A DNA stretch of 64,000 nucleotides from Halomonas sp. UBA3074 (GCF_002366715.1 NZ_DFBS01000013.1:1-64000), one strand, 5' to 3'; shown: positions 34,265-43,855, numbered from the stretch's first letter. The notes: generated from the sequence alone by a model not told the origin. Made by a program: numbers and translations.

Positions 34265-34334
34265 AGCTAAGCCAGAACCACCACACTATTAGCGCGATAA
34301 GCCCCAGCCCTGCCAAGTTGATCAGTAAACTCAT
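34263..34334 (-). CDS. 23-residue membrane peptide after copA, likely cupredoxin stump
   Basis: The reading frame encodes 23 residues: MSLLINLAGL then an Ile/Val/Trp-rich membrane segment ending VWWFWLS. The ATG overlaps the copA stop (ATGA) and has AGGAG 8 bases upstream, so it should be translated. Similar segments start the membrane-anchored cupredoxin-like proteins found beside copper ATPases, where about 80 further residues follow. Here the stop TAA uses the first bases of the MITE-like terminal repeat, and no cupredoxin domain follows beyond the repeat. A truncated gene is the likeliest reading; a genuine short peptide is possible. Confidence 0.6.
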   Translation of the reverse strand: MSLLINLAGLGLIALIVWWFWLS

Positions 34335-36910
34335 GAGGCGTTCTCCTGGCTGGCTTTCCATAGCCGCAAGCGGTTGGCGTTACTCACCACGGTAATGGAA
34401 GAGAGTGACATGGCAGCGCCCGCTATCATCGGAGAAAGCAGCATGCCGGTGATCGGGTAAAGCACCCCCGCCGCGATGGGAATACACAAGAGGTTGTAGC
34501 CAAAGGCGCCCACCAGATTCTGTTTGATATTGCGCAGCGTGGCACGGCTGATCTCTATCGCTGATGCCACGCCGTGCAGTGAGCCGCGCATTAGCGTGAT
34601 GCCCGCGCTCTCAATGGCCACATCGGTGCCTTGGCCAATCGCAAAGCCTACGTTCGCTCGGGCCAGCGCTGGGGCATCATTGATGCCATCGCCCACCATG
34701 CCGACAATTTCTCCCGCCTGTTGACGGCGCTCGATCTCGGCATGCTTGTCTTCAGGCAACAGGCCTGCGCGAAACTCATCTATGCCCACTTCCTTGGCAA
34801 TGGCTTTGGCGGTGTGCTCGTTATCCCCGGTTAACATCACGATGGTTAAGCCGTCTTTTTGCAGGCGCTTGATCGCGGCCACGGTATCGTGGCGAAGCGG
34901 GTCGCTGATGCCAAACAGCGCGGCCAGCTTGTCATCCACCGCTAGGTACACCAGTGTGCGGGCCTGTTTCTCCAGAGCGCGGGCCTGCTCTGCACCCGCT
35001 TTGAGATCCACCCCCGCCTCGCTTAACAGACGCGCATTGCCCAGCAGCAGTGCTTTGCCGTCGGCGGTTTGGGCTTTTACTCCACCACCGGTCACGCTGT
35101 CGAAACCATTAACCTCGGCAGGAGGTGCATTGTGTTCATCTGCGTAGTTCATTAACGCTGCTGCCAGCGGGTGCTCGGAGCTGCGCTCAAGCGCGTGCAC
35201 CCATTCCAGCGCGGTGGCTTGCTCAATATCAAACATCTGCACATCGGTAACGCTGGGCGTGCCCTGGGTGAGCGTGCCGGTCTTATCGACCACCAGCGTG
35301 GTTAGCTTGCTGGCGGTTTGCAGCGCTTCGCCGCTGCGCACAAGCACCCCATGCTCTGCCGCTTTGCCAACGCCAATCATGGTCGAGATTGGCGTCGCCA
35401 GACCCAGCGCGCAGGGGCAGGCAATGATCAGCACGGTGGTCGCCGTGACCAGCATATGGATCACCTGGGGGGCGGGCCCTAGGTTGAACCACGCCAGGGC
35501 CGTCAATACAGCAATGATCATTACCGCAGGCACAAAAACGCTGGAGACCTGATCGGCGAGCTCGCCAATCGGTGGGCGCGAATTTTGAGCGCTCGCCACC
35601 TGTTCGGTAATCTGGCCCAGCCGAGTATCAGCGCCAACGCGCGTTGCTTGATAGACCAGCCCGCCACGGCCATTCACCGTACCAGCGCTGACGTCATCCC
35701 CTTCGCGCTTTGCTACCGGTACCGGCTCGCCGGTGAGCATCGACTCGTCGATATGGCTTTCGCCTTCGGTCACCTGACCATCCACGGGCAGTCGTTCACC
35801 GGGCCGCACTCGAATGTGATCGCCCGTTTGCACGGCATCGATCTCAATCTCCTGCTCATGACCGTCGCGAATCACCCGTGCGGTTCGGCTTTGCAAATCA
35901 AGCAAGCGCTTTAGGGCATTGCTGGTGCGGCCACGAGCGCGCAGCTCCATGGCATTACCGAGTAGAATCAGCCCGATCACCATGGCCGAGGCTTCAAAAT
36001 AGATGCCTTGAGCGACTTCCGGCAGCCACGGTGCGAACAGCACGACCACCATGGAATAAAGCCAAGCGGTGCCGGTACCCATCGCGACAAGCGTATCCAT
36101 ATTGGCTTGGTGGTGTTTAACGCTCTTCCAGGCGTTAACGAAAAAGTGGCGCCCAGGAAAGGCCATGATGCCCAGCGTTAATAAACCAATGATCAGCCAA
36201 TAGAGACGTCCTAGCCCCACCGGGTGAGGGTGGAAAAACAGCATGCTCACCATGAGAGGAATCGCCAATGCCAACGAGATGGCACTGCCGCGCAGCCGTT
36301 TTTGGTAGGTCTTGGCTTCCTGTTCACTGCGCGCGCGTTCCGCTTCGCGCATATCCACAATCGGCTCTGCACCATAGCCCACTGATTCCACAGCGGCGAT
36401 CAGTGCCTGGGTATGAGCACTGCCAAATACCTGGGCGGCGTGGCTACCAAAATTCACGCTGGCGGTATCAACGCCCGCGGTATGCTCAAGCGCTTTCTGA
36501 ACGCTTTTAACGCAGCTGGCACAGGTCATCCCGCTAATGGCCAGTCGCTGCATCTTGCCTTGTCCTTGAGCATGGGAATGGGTGCCGGCGGTTTTTTCAG
36601 GGGCTGGGGCAGGTGCCACCGTCTCTTCACTCTGGCTCGCTTTGCCACGGGCCGTTTCATCTGCAGCCGTTTTGGCGGGCGGGTAGCCCGCATCGCTTAA
36701 TCCCTGATCGAGATCAACATCCGTCAAGCGAGTAACCACTTCAAGGCGTTTTTCATCAGGCGTGCCGGTTACCTCGGCACTTGGGTCGAGGTGTTGAATA
36801 GCCTCACGCATGCGTTTTACGCAGCCTTGGCAGCTCATGCCTGGAATGGTTCGCACAGCAGCGCCGGGGCTTATTGAAAAGGGAGTGTGACGGCCAGAGG
36901 AGTCGCTCAT
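34331..36910 (-). CDS. copA: Copper-exporting P1B-type ATPase
   Basis: An 859-residue Cu(I) pump. Two N-terminal metal-binding domains carry GMSCQGC (about residue 24) and GMTCASC (about 127). The channel has the CPC motif in IIACPCALGLATP near 500, the phosphorylation site DKTGTLTQG near 545, and GDGINDAPALA near 740. The His-containing linker between the two binding domains (GTHSHAQGQG) is unusual but short. The gene overlaps the end of the MerR-type regulator by four bases and the short peptide gene by four, giving one tightly coupled copper operon. Confidence 0.93.
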   Translation of the reverse strand: MSDSSGRHTPFSISPGAAVRTIPGMSCQGCVKRMREAIQHLDPSAEVTGTPDEKRLEVVTRLTDVDLDQGLSDAGYPPAKTAADETARGKASQSEETVAPAPAPEKTAGTHSHAQGQGKMQRLAISGMTCASCVKSVQKALEHTAGVDTASVNFGSHAAQVFGSAHTQALIAAVESVGYGAEPIVDMREAERARSEQEAKTYQKRLRGSAISLALAIPLMVSMLFFHPHPVGLGRLYWLIIGLLTLGIMAFPGRHFFVNAWKSVKHHQANMDTLVAMGTGTAWLYSMVVVLFAPWLPEVAQGIYFEASAMVIGLILLGNAMELRARGRTSNALKRLLDLQSRTARVIRDGHEQEIEIDAVQTGDHIRVRPGERLPVDGQVTEGESHIDESMLTGEPVPVAKREGDDVSAGTVNGRGGLVYQATRVGADTRLGQITEQVASAQNSRPPIGELADQVSSVFVPAVMIIAVLTALAWFNLGPAPQVIHMLVTATTVLIIACPCALGLATPISTMIGVGKAAEHGVLVRSGEALQTASKLTTLVVDKTGTLTQGTPSVTDVQMFDIEQATALEWVHALERSSEHPLAAALMNYADEHNAPPAEVNGFDSVTGGGVKAQTADGKALLLGNARLLSEAGVDLKAGAEQARALEKQARTLVYLAVDDKLAALFGISDPLRHDTVAAIKRLQKDGLTIVMLTGDNEHTAKAIAKEVGIDEFRAGLLPEDKHAEIERRQQAGEIVGMVGDGINDAPALARANVGFAIGQGTDVAIESAGITLMRGSLHGVASAIEISRATLRNIKQNLVGAFGYNLLCIPIAAGVLYPITGMLLSPMIAGAAMSLSSITVVSNANRLRLWKASQENAS

Positions 36911-37335
36911 GAGGTCTCCTTGGTAGACGGTGATTCAGGAAAGCTTTCGATTAAGCGGCATACACTATGCCCATCAGGCGTGCCATCGGGCATGTGTTGC
37001 CAGCTCTCTAGGGCATGCTCCATACGCTCGGCCAGTGCTTCGAGTTCGGCGATGCGTGCCCGGATTTGAGGCAGCCGACTGGCAAGCAGGTCACGCACCA
37101 AGGGGCAGGGGGAGTCGCCTTGGTCGGCGTGCCCAAGAATGTCGCGAATCTCGGCCACGCTAAACCCCAGCTTGCGTGCCCGCTGAATAAAGCGCAGCCG
37201 CTCTAAGTCGGTATCCGAAAAGAGTTGATAGCCGTTATCGGGATGTCGCTTTGGGGCGAGTAGCTGTTCACGAGCATAATGGCGCACGGTTTCGGCGGTG
37301 ACACCGCCTCGCTTAGCAAGCTCGTTAACTTTCAT
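36907..37335 (-). CDS. cueR: MerR-family copper-responsive activator
   Basis: A 142-residue MerR regulator. The DNA-binding domain is at 1-70 (MKVNELAKRGGVTAETVRHY; NGYQLFSDTDLERLRFIQRA), followed by the dimerisation helix and a C-terminal metal loop. Cysteines occur in DSPCPLVRD (about 77) and in GHSVCRLIE (about 126). The loop is not the standard CueR C-x7-C pattern, so the sensor could bind another soft metal, but the copA gene overlapping its end argues for copper. It probably activates its own operon from the spaced promoter at 37373-37404. Confidence 0.8.
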   Translation of the reverse strand: MKVNELAKRGGVTAETVRHYAREQLLAPKRHPDNGYQLFSDTDLERLRFIQRARKLGFSVAEIRDILGHADQGDSPCPLVRDLLASRLPQIRARIAELEALAERMEHALESWQHMPDGTPDGHSVCRLIESFPESPSTKETS

Positions 37336-37372
37336 GGTCTGCTCTCCCGCCCGGTTAATTCGCGACTGTTTT

Positions 37373-37404
37373 AGTGTAGAACCTATGGGTTACCCATAGG
37401 TCAA
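37373..37404 (-). promoter_or_regulatory. MerR-type promoter/operator of the copper operon
   Basis: On the minus strand TTGACC (-35, at 37399-37404) and TACACT (-10, at 37373-37378) are 20 bases apart, longer than the usual 17. Between and across them sits the palindrome ACCTATGGG-TTA-CCCATAGGT (37381-37401). Overlong spacing with a central palindrome is the mark of MerR-activated promoters. It lies about 40 bases before the regulator gene. Confidence 0.8.
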
Positions 37405-37600
37405 GGGCGACTTTGTTACTCAGTCAAAATTACTAAAACACTGATTTAAAACGAGCGTGCGACTAATGTATAAGCGAAAAACAAAATAAAACGCTCGTTT
37501 GCTCTTGATCCTTTGGCGTAGTTGCGAGAAAACAGTCATGTAAAAAATAAAGAGCGTGGATCGTTGGTATCCACGGGATCATCGGGAAGAGAGGCCCACT

Positions 37601-38950
37601 ATGAATAATAAATTTAATAAGCTCACCCTGGCCGCTGCCATCACAGCCGCCTTCGCCAGCCAAGCCCATGCAGGTGGGTACCAAATCAATGAGCAGAGCG
37701 TTAGTGGGCAAGGCTATGGCCATGCAGGCCGAAGCTCGAACGTTCATGACGCCACCATCGTATACGGCAACCCGGCGGGTATGTCGTTTTTAGATCGGGC
37801 CCAGATTACGGCGGGTGCTACTTATTTAAACGTCAATACCGATATTTCTAACGTTGAAGCTAGTCGAACCATTGATCCCGGCGCTCTTGTTGGAGCACCT
37901 ACCGGAAATCAAATACCTATTGGCAGCATTCCAGGTGGTAATGATGGCAATATGGTCCCGGGCACAGCAATTCCCTTTGCCTTCTATGCTCAGCCGGTCA
38001 CAGATCAACTCGCATTTGGGTTCGGGGTCTACGCGCCGTTTGGCTCAAAAACAGATTATGAAGATGATTTTCAGGGGCGCTATTTTGGTAATTATACAGA
38101 GGTAACTGTAGTCAGTGCGCAGCCGACGGTTTCTTATCGCTTTAATGAGCAGTTGGCAGTAGGTGTGGGTGTTACATATAACCAAGTGGAAGGGGAACTG
38201 CGTCGCCAAGTTCCGAGCGGCCTTAGCTATGATCCCGCTACTGACATTGATGCACGTGTTGACGGGAAAGATGAAGCTTGGGGATATAACTTAGGTGTTA
38301 TTTATCGCCCAATACCCGAAACTACTTTAGGATTAACTTACCGCTCGAAAGTAGATTATGAGCTTGAAGGCAATTACAGGGCGATTGCACCGGATGGCAC
38401 GACGACATTAAACCCTCTAACGGGTGATCCTCTCCAAAGTAATGCTAATTTAGATTTAACCACACCTGAAACGGTTAACTTTTCGCTTACTCAGCAGATG
38501 ACAGACAGGCTTAAACTGATGTTTGGAGCATCTTGGGTGCGCTGGAGTCACTTCGATGAAATACGTGTTGTAAATGATCAAGGTGGCCCCATTACCGATG
38601 AACCTCAGAATTACGAAAATGCTTGGGCCTTTGCCACTGGCGGCGAGTATCAGTTAACGCCCACATTGGCACTCCGTGCGGGCGTAACGTTAGACTTCAC
38701 ACCCACCAATGACGAAGATCGTAGCGTGCGTATTCCTTCCGATGATCGCCGCATTTTCTCGCTGGGGGCAGGCTGGAGCCCAACGCCTGACCTGACTGTC
38801 GATCTCGCCTATTCTTACCTCACCGAGCGGGGCACGTTCGTTGAGCAAGATCGTAACGATCTGCTACAAGGTGCCGGCGGGGCCTCCTACTCAGCCGACT
38901 ACAAAAACGAAGCCCATGGCTTTGGTGCTCAGTTAACCTACCGCTTTTAA
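37601..38950 (+). CDS. fadL: FadL/OmpP1-family outer-membrane channel
   Basis: A 449-residue outer-membrane beta-barrel for long-chain fatty acids or other hydrophobic compounds. The signal peptide is MNNKFNKLTLAAAITAAFAS with a cut after QAHA. The mature start GGYQINEQSVSGQGYGHAGR and the NPA motif (YGNPAGMSFL) are typical of the FadL hatch. The C-terminal strand ends in Tyr-Arg-Phe, a barrel-assembly signal. Codon use in the middle third is more A/T-rich than in the neighbouring genes. ATG at 37601 was preferred over an earlier start that would put 15 charged residues before the signal. Confidence 0.88.
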   Translation: MNNKFNKLTLAAAITAAFASQAHAGGYQINEQSVSGQGYGHAGRSSNVHDATIVYGNPAGMSFLDRAQITAGATYLNVNTDISNVEASRTIDPGALVGAPTGNQIPIGSIPGGNDGNMVPGTAIPFAFYAQPVTDQLAFGFGVYAPFGSKTDYEDDFQGRYFGNYTEVTVVSAQPTVSYRFNEQLAVGVGVTYNQVEGELRRQVPSGLSYDPATDIDARVDGKDEAWGYNLGVIYRPIPETTLGLTYRSKVDYELEGNYRAIAPDGTTTLNPLTGDPLQSNANLDLTTPETVNFSLTQQMTDRLKLMFGASWVRWSHFDEIRVVNDQGGPITDEPQNYENAWAFATGGEYQLTPTLALRAGVTLDFTPTNDEDRSVRIPSDDRRIFSLGAGWSPTPDLTVDLAYSYLTERGTFVEQDRNDLLQGAGGASYSADYKNEAHGFGAQLTYRF

Positions 38951-38974
38951 GCGTTAGCGAGCCAATGTCCACCG

Positions 38975-39000
38975 AAACCCGGCGGCCGCCGGGTTTTTTA
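38975..39000 (+). terminator. Terminator after the FadL-like gene
   Basis: A perfect AAACCCGGCGG/CCGCCGGGTTT stem with essentially no spare loop, followed by TTT. Confidence 0.85.
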
Positions 39001-39113
39001 TTGTCTTGAGAAAGGTGCATTGGATGCGGGGCGTGCTGGCTTTCGTTACACTATGCGCCTTTGTGATGAATACACCCTGTTCGATCAGGCACAGCAAACG
39101 CTAGGGCGACCCC

Positions 39114-40212
39114 ATGTTGGAAACCAACCCGATTCATAACCAGATTAAGGACCTGTCTGAGCGGACAGACGTTCTTAGGGGGTATCTTTGACTATGCCGA
39201 AAAGAAAGATCGGCTAGAAGAAGTTACCCGCGAACTGGAAGATCCCAATGTCTGGAACGATCCAGACTACGCGCAGAAGTTAGGTAAAGAGCGCGCCTCC
39301 CTCGAAGCCATTGTGGCCACCATCGACGATCTTGAGCAGGGCCTTGGCGATAGCCGGGATCTGCTTGAACTGGCCGAAATGGAAGACGACGAAGGCACCG
39401 TTGATGAAGTGCGCAAAGAGCTGGACAACATGCAGGCCGCGTTAGAAAAGCTGGAATTTCGACGCATGTTCTCCGGTGATATGGACCAAAACAACGCTTA
39501 CTTAGATATTCAATCCGGCTCCGGTGGTACTGAAGCGCAGGATTGGGCCAATATTTTGCTGCGTATGTACCTACGCTGGGCGGAGAGTCACGGCTTCAAA
39601 GCAGACATTACCGAAATTTCCGCCGGTGAGGTGGCGGGCATTAAGTCAGCCACCGTGCATATCCAAGGCGACTACGCCTTCGGCTGGCTGCGTACCGAAA
39701 CCGGTGTACATCGCTTAGTACGTAAAAGCCCGTTTGACTCCGGCGGCCGTCGCCATACCTCCTTTGCCTCGGTATTCCTGTCACCAGAAATCGACGACAG
39801 TTTCGAGGTGGAGATCAATCCTTCGGATCTACGTGTGGATACCTACCGCTCCAGCGGTGCCGGTGGTCAGCACGTTAATACCACCGATTCAGCGGTGCGG
39901 ATTACCCACGAGCCGTCCGGCATTGTGGTGGCCTGCCAGGGCCAACGCAGCCAGCACGCTAACCGCGATTTTGCCATGAAGCAGTTGAAAGCGCGGCTGT
40001 GGGAACACGAGATGCAAAAGCGTAATGCTGCCAAGCAGGAAGCCGAAGACTCCAAATCGGATATCGGTTGGGGCAGTCAGATTCGTTCCTACGTGCTTGA
40101 CGATCAGCGCATCAAGGATTTGCGCACCAGCGTACAGTCCAGCAACTGCGACAAAGTGCTCGACGGAGATATCGATCAATTTATCGTCGCCAGCTTGAAG
40201 CAAGGTTTGTAA
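39114..40212 (+). CDS. prfB: Peptide chain release factor 2, programmed +1 frameshift
   Basis: RF2 reads UAA/UGA stops. The gene starts ATG at 39114; after 25 codons the frame meets TGA at 39189-39191, preceded by the classic CTTAGGGGGTATCTTTGAC slippery site with its internal Shine-Dalgarno-like AGGGGG. A +1 shift at CTT continues into the main frame (DYAEKKDRLEE) to 40212, giving 365 residues. Recognition loop SPF (RKSPFDSGG) and catalytic GGQ (GAGGQHVNT) are present. Low RF2 levels favour the shift, so the protein autoregulates. A simple frame reading would wrongly truncate it. Confidence 0.97.
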
Positions 40213-40246
40213 TTTTTTTAGCGTTTGAACATGAACAGGGTGCCCC

Positions 40247-41758
40247 ATGGCTAACCAAGACGCGTCTCCTGCAGACAACGAAAACCACCTGATCGCCGAG
40301 CGCCGTGCCAAGCTGACTGCTCGCCGCGAGCGTGCCACTGAGCAGGGAAAAAGTGCGTTTCCCAACGATTTTCGCCGCGACAGCTTAACCGTTGAGCTGC
40401 AAAACGCCTTCGGCGATAAAGACAAGGCCGAGCTTGAAGCGCTGGATCACCACGCCGCGGTGGCCGGCCGAGTGATGCGTCAACGTGGCCCCTTTATTGT
40501 CATTCAGGATGTGGCTGGCCAAATCCAGCTCTACGTGGATAAAAAAGGCCTGCCCGCCGACGTACTTGAGGACGTTAAAAGCTGGGATATCGGTGATATC
40601 GTTGCCGCCCACGGGCCGGTGCATAAATCCGGCAAGGGCGATCTGTATGTGATGATGAAAGAAGCCCAGCTGTTAACCAAGAGCCTGCGTCCGCTGCCAG
40701 ATAAGTTTCACGGCCTAACCGATATGGAGGCCCGCTATCGTCAGCGCTATGTGGATCTAATCATGAACCCGCAGTCGCGCAAGGTGTTTGAAACTCGCGC
40801 GGCGGTGATCAGCTCCATGCGTCGCTTCTTTGAAGCGCGCGGCTTTATGGAAGTCGAAACGCCCATGCTGCAGCCGATCCCCGGCGGCGCGGCGGCACGG
40901 CCGTTCATTACCCACCACAATGCGCTGGATATCGATATGTATCTGCGTATTGCGCCGGAGCTTTACCTCAAGCGTTTGGTAGTGGGCGGTTTTGAAAAAG
41001 TGTTCGAGATTAACCGCAACTTCCGCAACGAAGGGTTATCCACGCGTCACAACCCAGAATTCACCATGGTGGAGTTCTACTGGGCGTACGCGGACTATCG
41101 CGACCTGCTCGATATGACCGAAGCGATGCTGCGCACAGCGGCGGAGGAAGTGCTGGGCAGCGCGGTGATCGAGTATCAGGGCGCGAGCTACGATTTCGGC
41201 AAGCCCTTTGCCCGTTTAACGCTGCGCCAAGCGATTCTGGATCACGGTGACGGCATTGCCGACAGCGATCTGGATTCGTTGGACGCTGCGCGGGCAACCG
41301 CTGATAAACTCGGCATCAAGGTCAAGGAGAGCTGGGGCCTGGGCAAGGTACAAACGGAGATATTCGAAGAGGTTGCTGAGCATAAGCTCGACCAGCCGAC
41401 CTTTATCACCGAGTACCCGGCTGAAGTGAGCCCGCTTGCCCGGCGTAACGACGCTAACCCCTTCGTCACCGACCGCTTTGAGTTCTTTGTGGGCGGGCGC
41501 GAAATTGCCAACGGTTTCTCGGAGCTCAACGACGCCGAAGATCAGGCCGAGCGCTTCCGCGCTCAGTCGGCTGAAAAAGACGCTGGCGACCTGGAAGCGA
41601 TGTACTACGATGCGGATTATGTGCGCGCATTAGAGTACGGCATGCCGCCGACCGCAGGTGAAGGTATCGGTATTGACCGTCTGGTGATGCTGTTTACCGA
41701 CAGCCCCTCCATTCGTGATGTGCTGCTATTCCCGGCGATGCGCCCTGAAGTGGGTTAA
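40247..41758 (+). CDS. lysS: Lysyl-tRNA synthetase, class II
   Basis: A 503-residue class IIb synthetase. The OB-fold anticodon domain spans about 70-170 (VAGRVMRQRGPFIVIQD). Class II motifs 1-3 are visible: MRRFFEARGFMEVETPML, NRNFRNEGLSTRHNPEFTM, and the C-terminal GEGIGIDRLVMLFT. It follows prfB by 34 bases, the prfB-lysS order of enterobacteria, and is probably co-transcribed. Confidence 0.97.
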   Translation: MANQDASPADNENHLIAERRAKLTARRERATEQGKSAFPNDFRRDSLTVELQNAFGDKDKAELEALDHHAAVAGRVMRQRGPFIVIQDVAGQIQLYVDKKGLPADVLEDVKSWDIGDIVAAHGPVHKSGKGDLYVMMKEAQLLTKSLRPLPDKFHGLTDMEARYRQRYVDLIMNPQSRKVFETRAAVISSMRRFFEARGFMEVETPMLQPIPGGAAARPFITHHNALDIDMYLRIAPELYLKRLVVGGFEKVFEINRNFRNEGLSTRHNPEFTMVEFYWAYADYRDLLDMTEAMLRTAAEEVLGSAVIEYQGASYDFGKPFARLTLRQAILDHGDGIADSDLDSLDAARATADKLGIKVKESWGLGKVQTEIFEEVAEHKLDQPTFITEYPAEVSPLARRNDANPFVTDRFEFFVGGREIANGFSELNDAEDQAERFRAQSAEKDAGDLEAMYYDADYVRALEYGMPPTAGEGIGIDRLVMLFTDSPSIRDVLLFPAMRPEVG

Positions 41759-41841
41759 ACCATTCAATAGCGGATGAAAAGTTGGTAAGGGCGCGTTATA
41801 GCGCCCATAATGGTCAACGTTTCGACGGCGAGGAGAATCCC

Positions 41842-42228
41842 ATGAAACTGCTTAACCGCTCCGCACTGAGCGTCAGGCCGACCCAGCCCTTCGTGGACTG
41901 GATCAACGCGCTGGAACCCACCATGGGAGACGACGACCTGACCCTGGACGACGTCGAACGTGAAAGTACCATTTATCTGATTCCAGAAATGGATACCCCA
42001 GAGGCGCTAGAAACCTTTGTGCGCGATCGTTGCGTAGAAATTCTTGAGACTGAGCTACGCGCTTGGGAAGAGGATGAGCGCCAGTGGCCTGATAAAATCG
42101 ACTGGGCGCTGTTTCAAGAGTTTGTGCGCGTTGAGCATAGCTATTTAGCGATCGATTTGGACGATGAGACAGCCCTCGAAATTTCCGAAGTGGATGATGC
42201 GCTGCTGTTAGACAATGAGCAGGATTAG
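41842..42228 (+). CDS. Small acidic conserved protein of unknown function
   Basis: A 128-residue soluble protein starting MKLLNRSALSVRPTQPFVDW, very rich in Asp and Glu. It has a central LIPEMDTPEALETFV, a tryptophan-rich stretch (RAWEEDERQWPDKIDWALF) and an acidic tail. GAGGAGA lies just before the ATG at 41842; an upstream in-frame start at 41782 looks non-coding. I do not know a function. It is followed by a good terminator and appears to be its own transcription unit after lysS. Confidence 0.75.
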   Translation: MKLLNRSALSVRPTQPFVDWINALEPTMGDDDLTLDDVERESTIYLIPEMDTPEALETFVRDRCVEILETELRAWEEDERQWPDKIDWALFQEFVRVEHSYLAIDLDDETALEISEVDDALLLDNEQD

Positions 42229-42297
42229 CGTGCTAATATTTTAACCAAGCTTTGTTTGCTTGCACGTCGCTTTGTGATGACTACTTAGCGCACGATG

Positions 42298-42317
42298 AAA
42301 CCGGCTTAGGCCGGTTT
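42298..42317 (+). terminator. Terminator after the acidic protein gene
   Basis: AAACCGGC and GCCGGTTT form an 8-base-pair stem with a TTAG loop, followed by CTTTGTTTT. Confidence 0.7.
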
Positions 42318-42410
42318 CTTTGTTTTAAAATTCTTGGCTTTTAAAAAAGTAAAATTAAGGCAATAGTTTCGTCTTTTCGTTTAGCAACACGCCTGCCTAG
42401 GAACTTCGCT

Positions 42411-43814
42411 ATGCTTCTGTTTGAAACCCGTCCTGGAGACGATGGTCTGCCGGGGCCTGAGCGTGCCTTGGCCGTGCTGGCGTTGGTGACTGGCACGTTA
42501 ATGGCGGTGGTCGATACCACCATGATCAATTTAGCCCTGCCTACCATCGCCGCGGACTTGAACGTGTCGGCCTCCCGTGCCGTGTGGATTACAAACCTTT
42601 TTCAGGTCGTCTGTGCCGCGTTTTTGCTGGTATTTGCGGGCATCAGCGAATTGATTACCCGGCGTCGGCTTTACCTGTTCGGGCTGGCCACTTTTGTCGC
42701 CGCTGCGCTAGGGGCAGCGCTATCGCGTAATTTGGAAACGCTGCTGGTATTTCGCGCTTTCCAGGGGCTGGGGGCGGCCGCCACGCTCTCCATCGGTCCG
42801 TCTCTATACCGGGCTATTTTCCCCTCGCGCCTGCTGGGCAGCGCGCTGGGCTTGAGTGCTCTGGTGGTCGCGGGCGGTTACGCGGCCGGGCCTACGCTGA
42901 GCGGGGTGATCTTGTCGTTTGCCGACTGGCCCTGGCTGTTTGCCTTAAATGTGCCGCTGGGTCTCTGCTCGCTATGGTTGGCCAAGCGTGCCTTGCCCCA
43001 AGACGAGCCGCGAAAAGGTAGCTTCGATGTGGCGGGGGCGCTGCTCTCTATCGTGATGTTGGCGAGCTTTTTTATCGCCATGGATGCCGTCAGTCACGCA
43101 GCGCCGATTTGGCAAAGCGGTGGCTGGGCGTTACTGGCGGTGCTGGCCTGTAGTGGGTTTATTGCGCGCCAGCGTCGAGCGCCTTATCCATTGCTGCCGC
43201 TCAGTGTGTTTGCCGAGCCACGCTTTACGCTGGCCGTTTCTGCCTCTGGGCTCGCCTTTATAGGTCAGGGCCTTACGTTTGTGGCGCTGTCGTTTTTCTA
43301 TCAAGAGCAGATGGGGTTTTCGCCGCTAGAGACTGCTTGGCTATTCACTCCCTGGCCGCTGGCGATCATGCTTGTTGGCCCCATTGCCGGGCGCTTAGCC
43401 GATCGCATCAATCCCAGTATTCTCTCCAGTACGGGGCTTGGTCTGCTGATTTTCGGCCTGATTGCGCTGGCGCTCGTCGACGAGTCAACCGGTGTGGCAG
43501 GCAGCCTATGGCGCACCGCGTTATGTGGTATTGGTTTCGGGCTGTTCCAGCCACCCAATAACCGCGAAATGATGGGCAGCCTGCCGCCGGAGCGCAGCGC
43601 CAATGTTTCTGGCGTGATGAGTACCACCCGCACGGTAGGGCAGTCGTTCGGCGTCGCCTTGGTTGGTGCCGCGCTGGCGTTGGGGTGGCCTGTCCAGGTA
43701 ACACTCTGGCTGGGGGCGGGCACGACGCTACTGGCATTATTGGCAAGCGTGGCGCGTATGCCGCTGGCAAAGCGTGCATTACACGCTCGTCGGGCATCGT
43801 CTGCTGGCCAGTAA
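42411..43814 (+). CDS. DHA2-type MFS multidrug exporter
   Basis: A 467-residue transporter with about 14 membrane helices. The early motif VDTTMINLALPTIAADL (about 34-50) is the D1 signature of the EmrB/QacA/SmvA drug:H+ antiporters, and RLYLFGLATF and GYAAGPTLSGV fit motifs A and C. The C-terminus is basic (KRALHARRASSAGQ). No fusion-protein partner or regulator gene is adjacent, so it may act alone as in SmvA-like pumps. The substrate is unknown. Confidence 0.83.
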   Translation: MLLFETRPGDDGLPGPERALAVLALVTGTLMAVVDTTMINLALPTIAADLNVSASRAVWITNLFQVVCAAFLLVFAGISELITRRRLYLFGLATFVAAALGAALSRNLETLLVFRAFQGLGAAATLSIGPSLYRAIFPSRLLGSALGLSALVVAGGYAAGPTLSGVILSFADWPWLFALNVPLGLCSLWLAKRALPQDEPRKGSFDVAGALLSIVMLASFFIAMDAVSHAAPIWQSGGWALLAVLACSGFIARQRRAPYPLLPLSVFAEPRFTLAVSASGLAFIGQGLTFVALSFFYQEQMGFSPLETAWLFTPWPLAIMLVGPIAGRLADRINPSILSSTGLGLLIFGLIALALVDESTGVAGSLWRTALCGIGFGLFQPPNNREMMGSLPPERSANVSGVMSTTRTVGQSFGVALVGAALALGWPVQVTLWLGAGTTLLALLASVARMPLAKRALHARRASSAGQ

Positions 43815-43855
43815 GCGCGTACAATAAAATGGTTTGTGATCTCAAGGAGAACCCC

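Noticed and set aside
37463..37747. Minus-strand frame over the start of the FadL-like gene
   Set aside because: It is the shadow of a clear signal peptide and barrel start on the plus strand.
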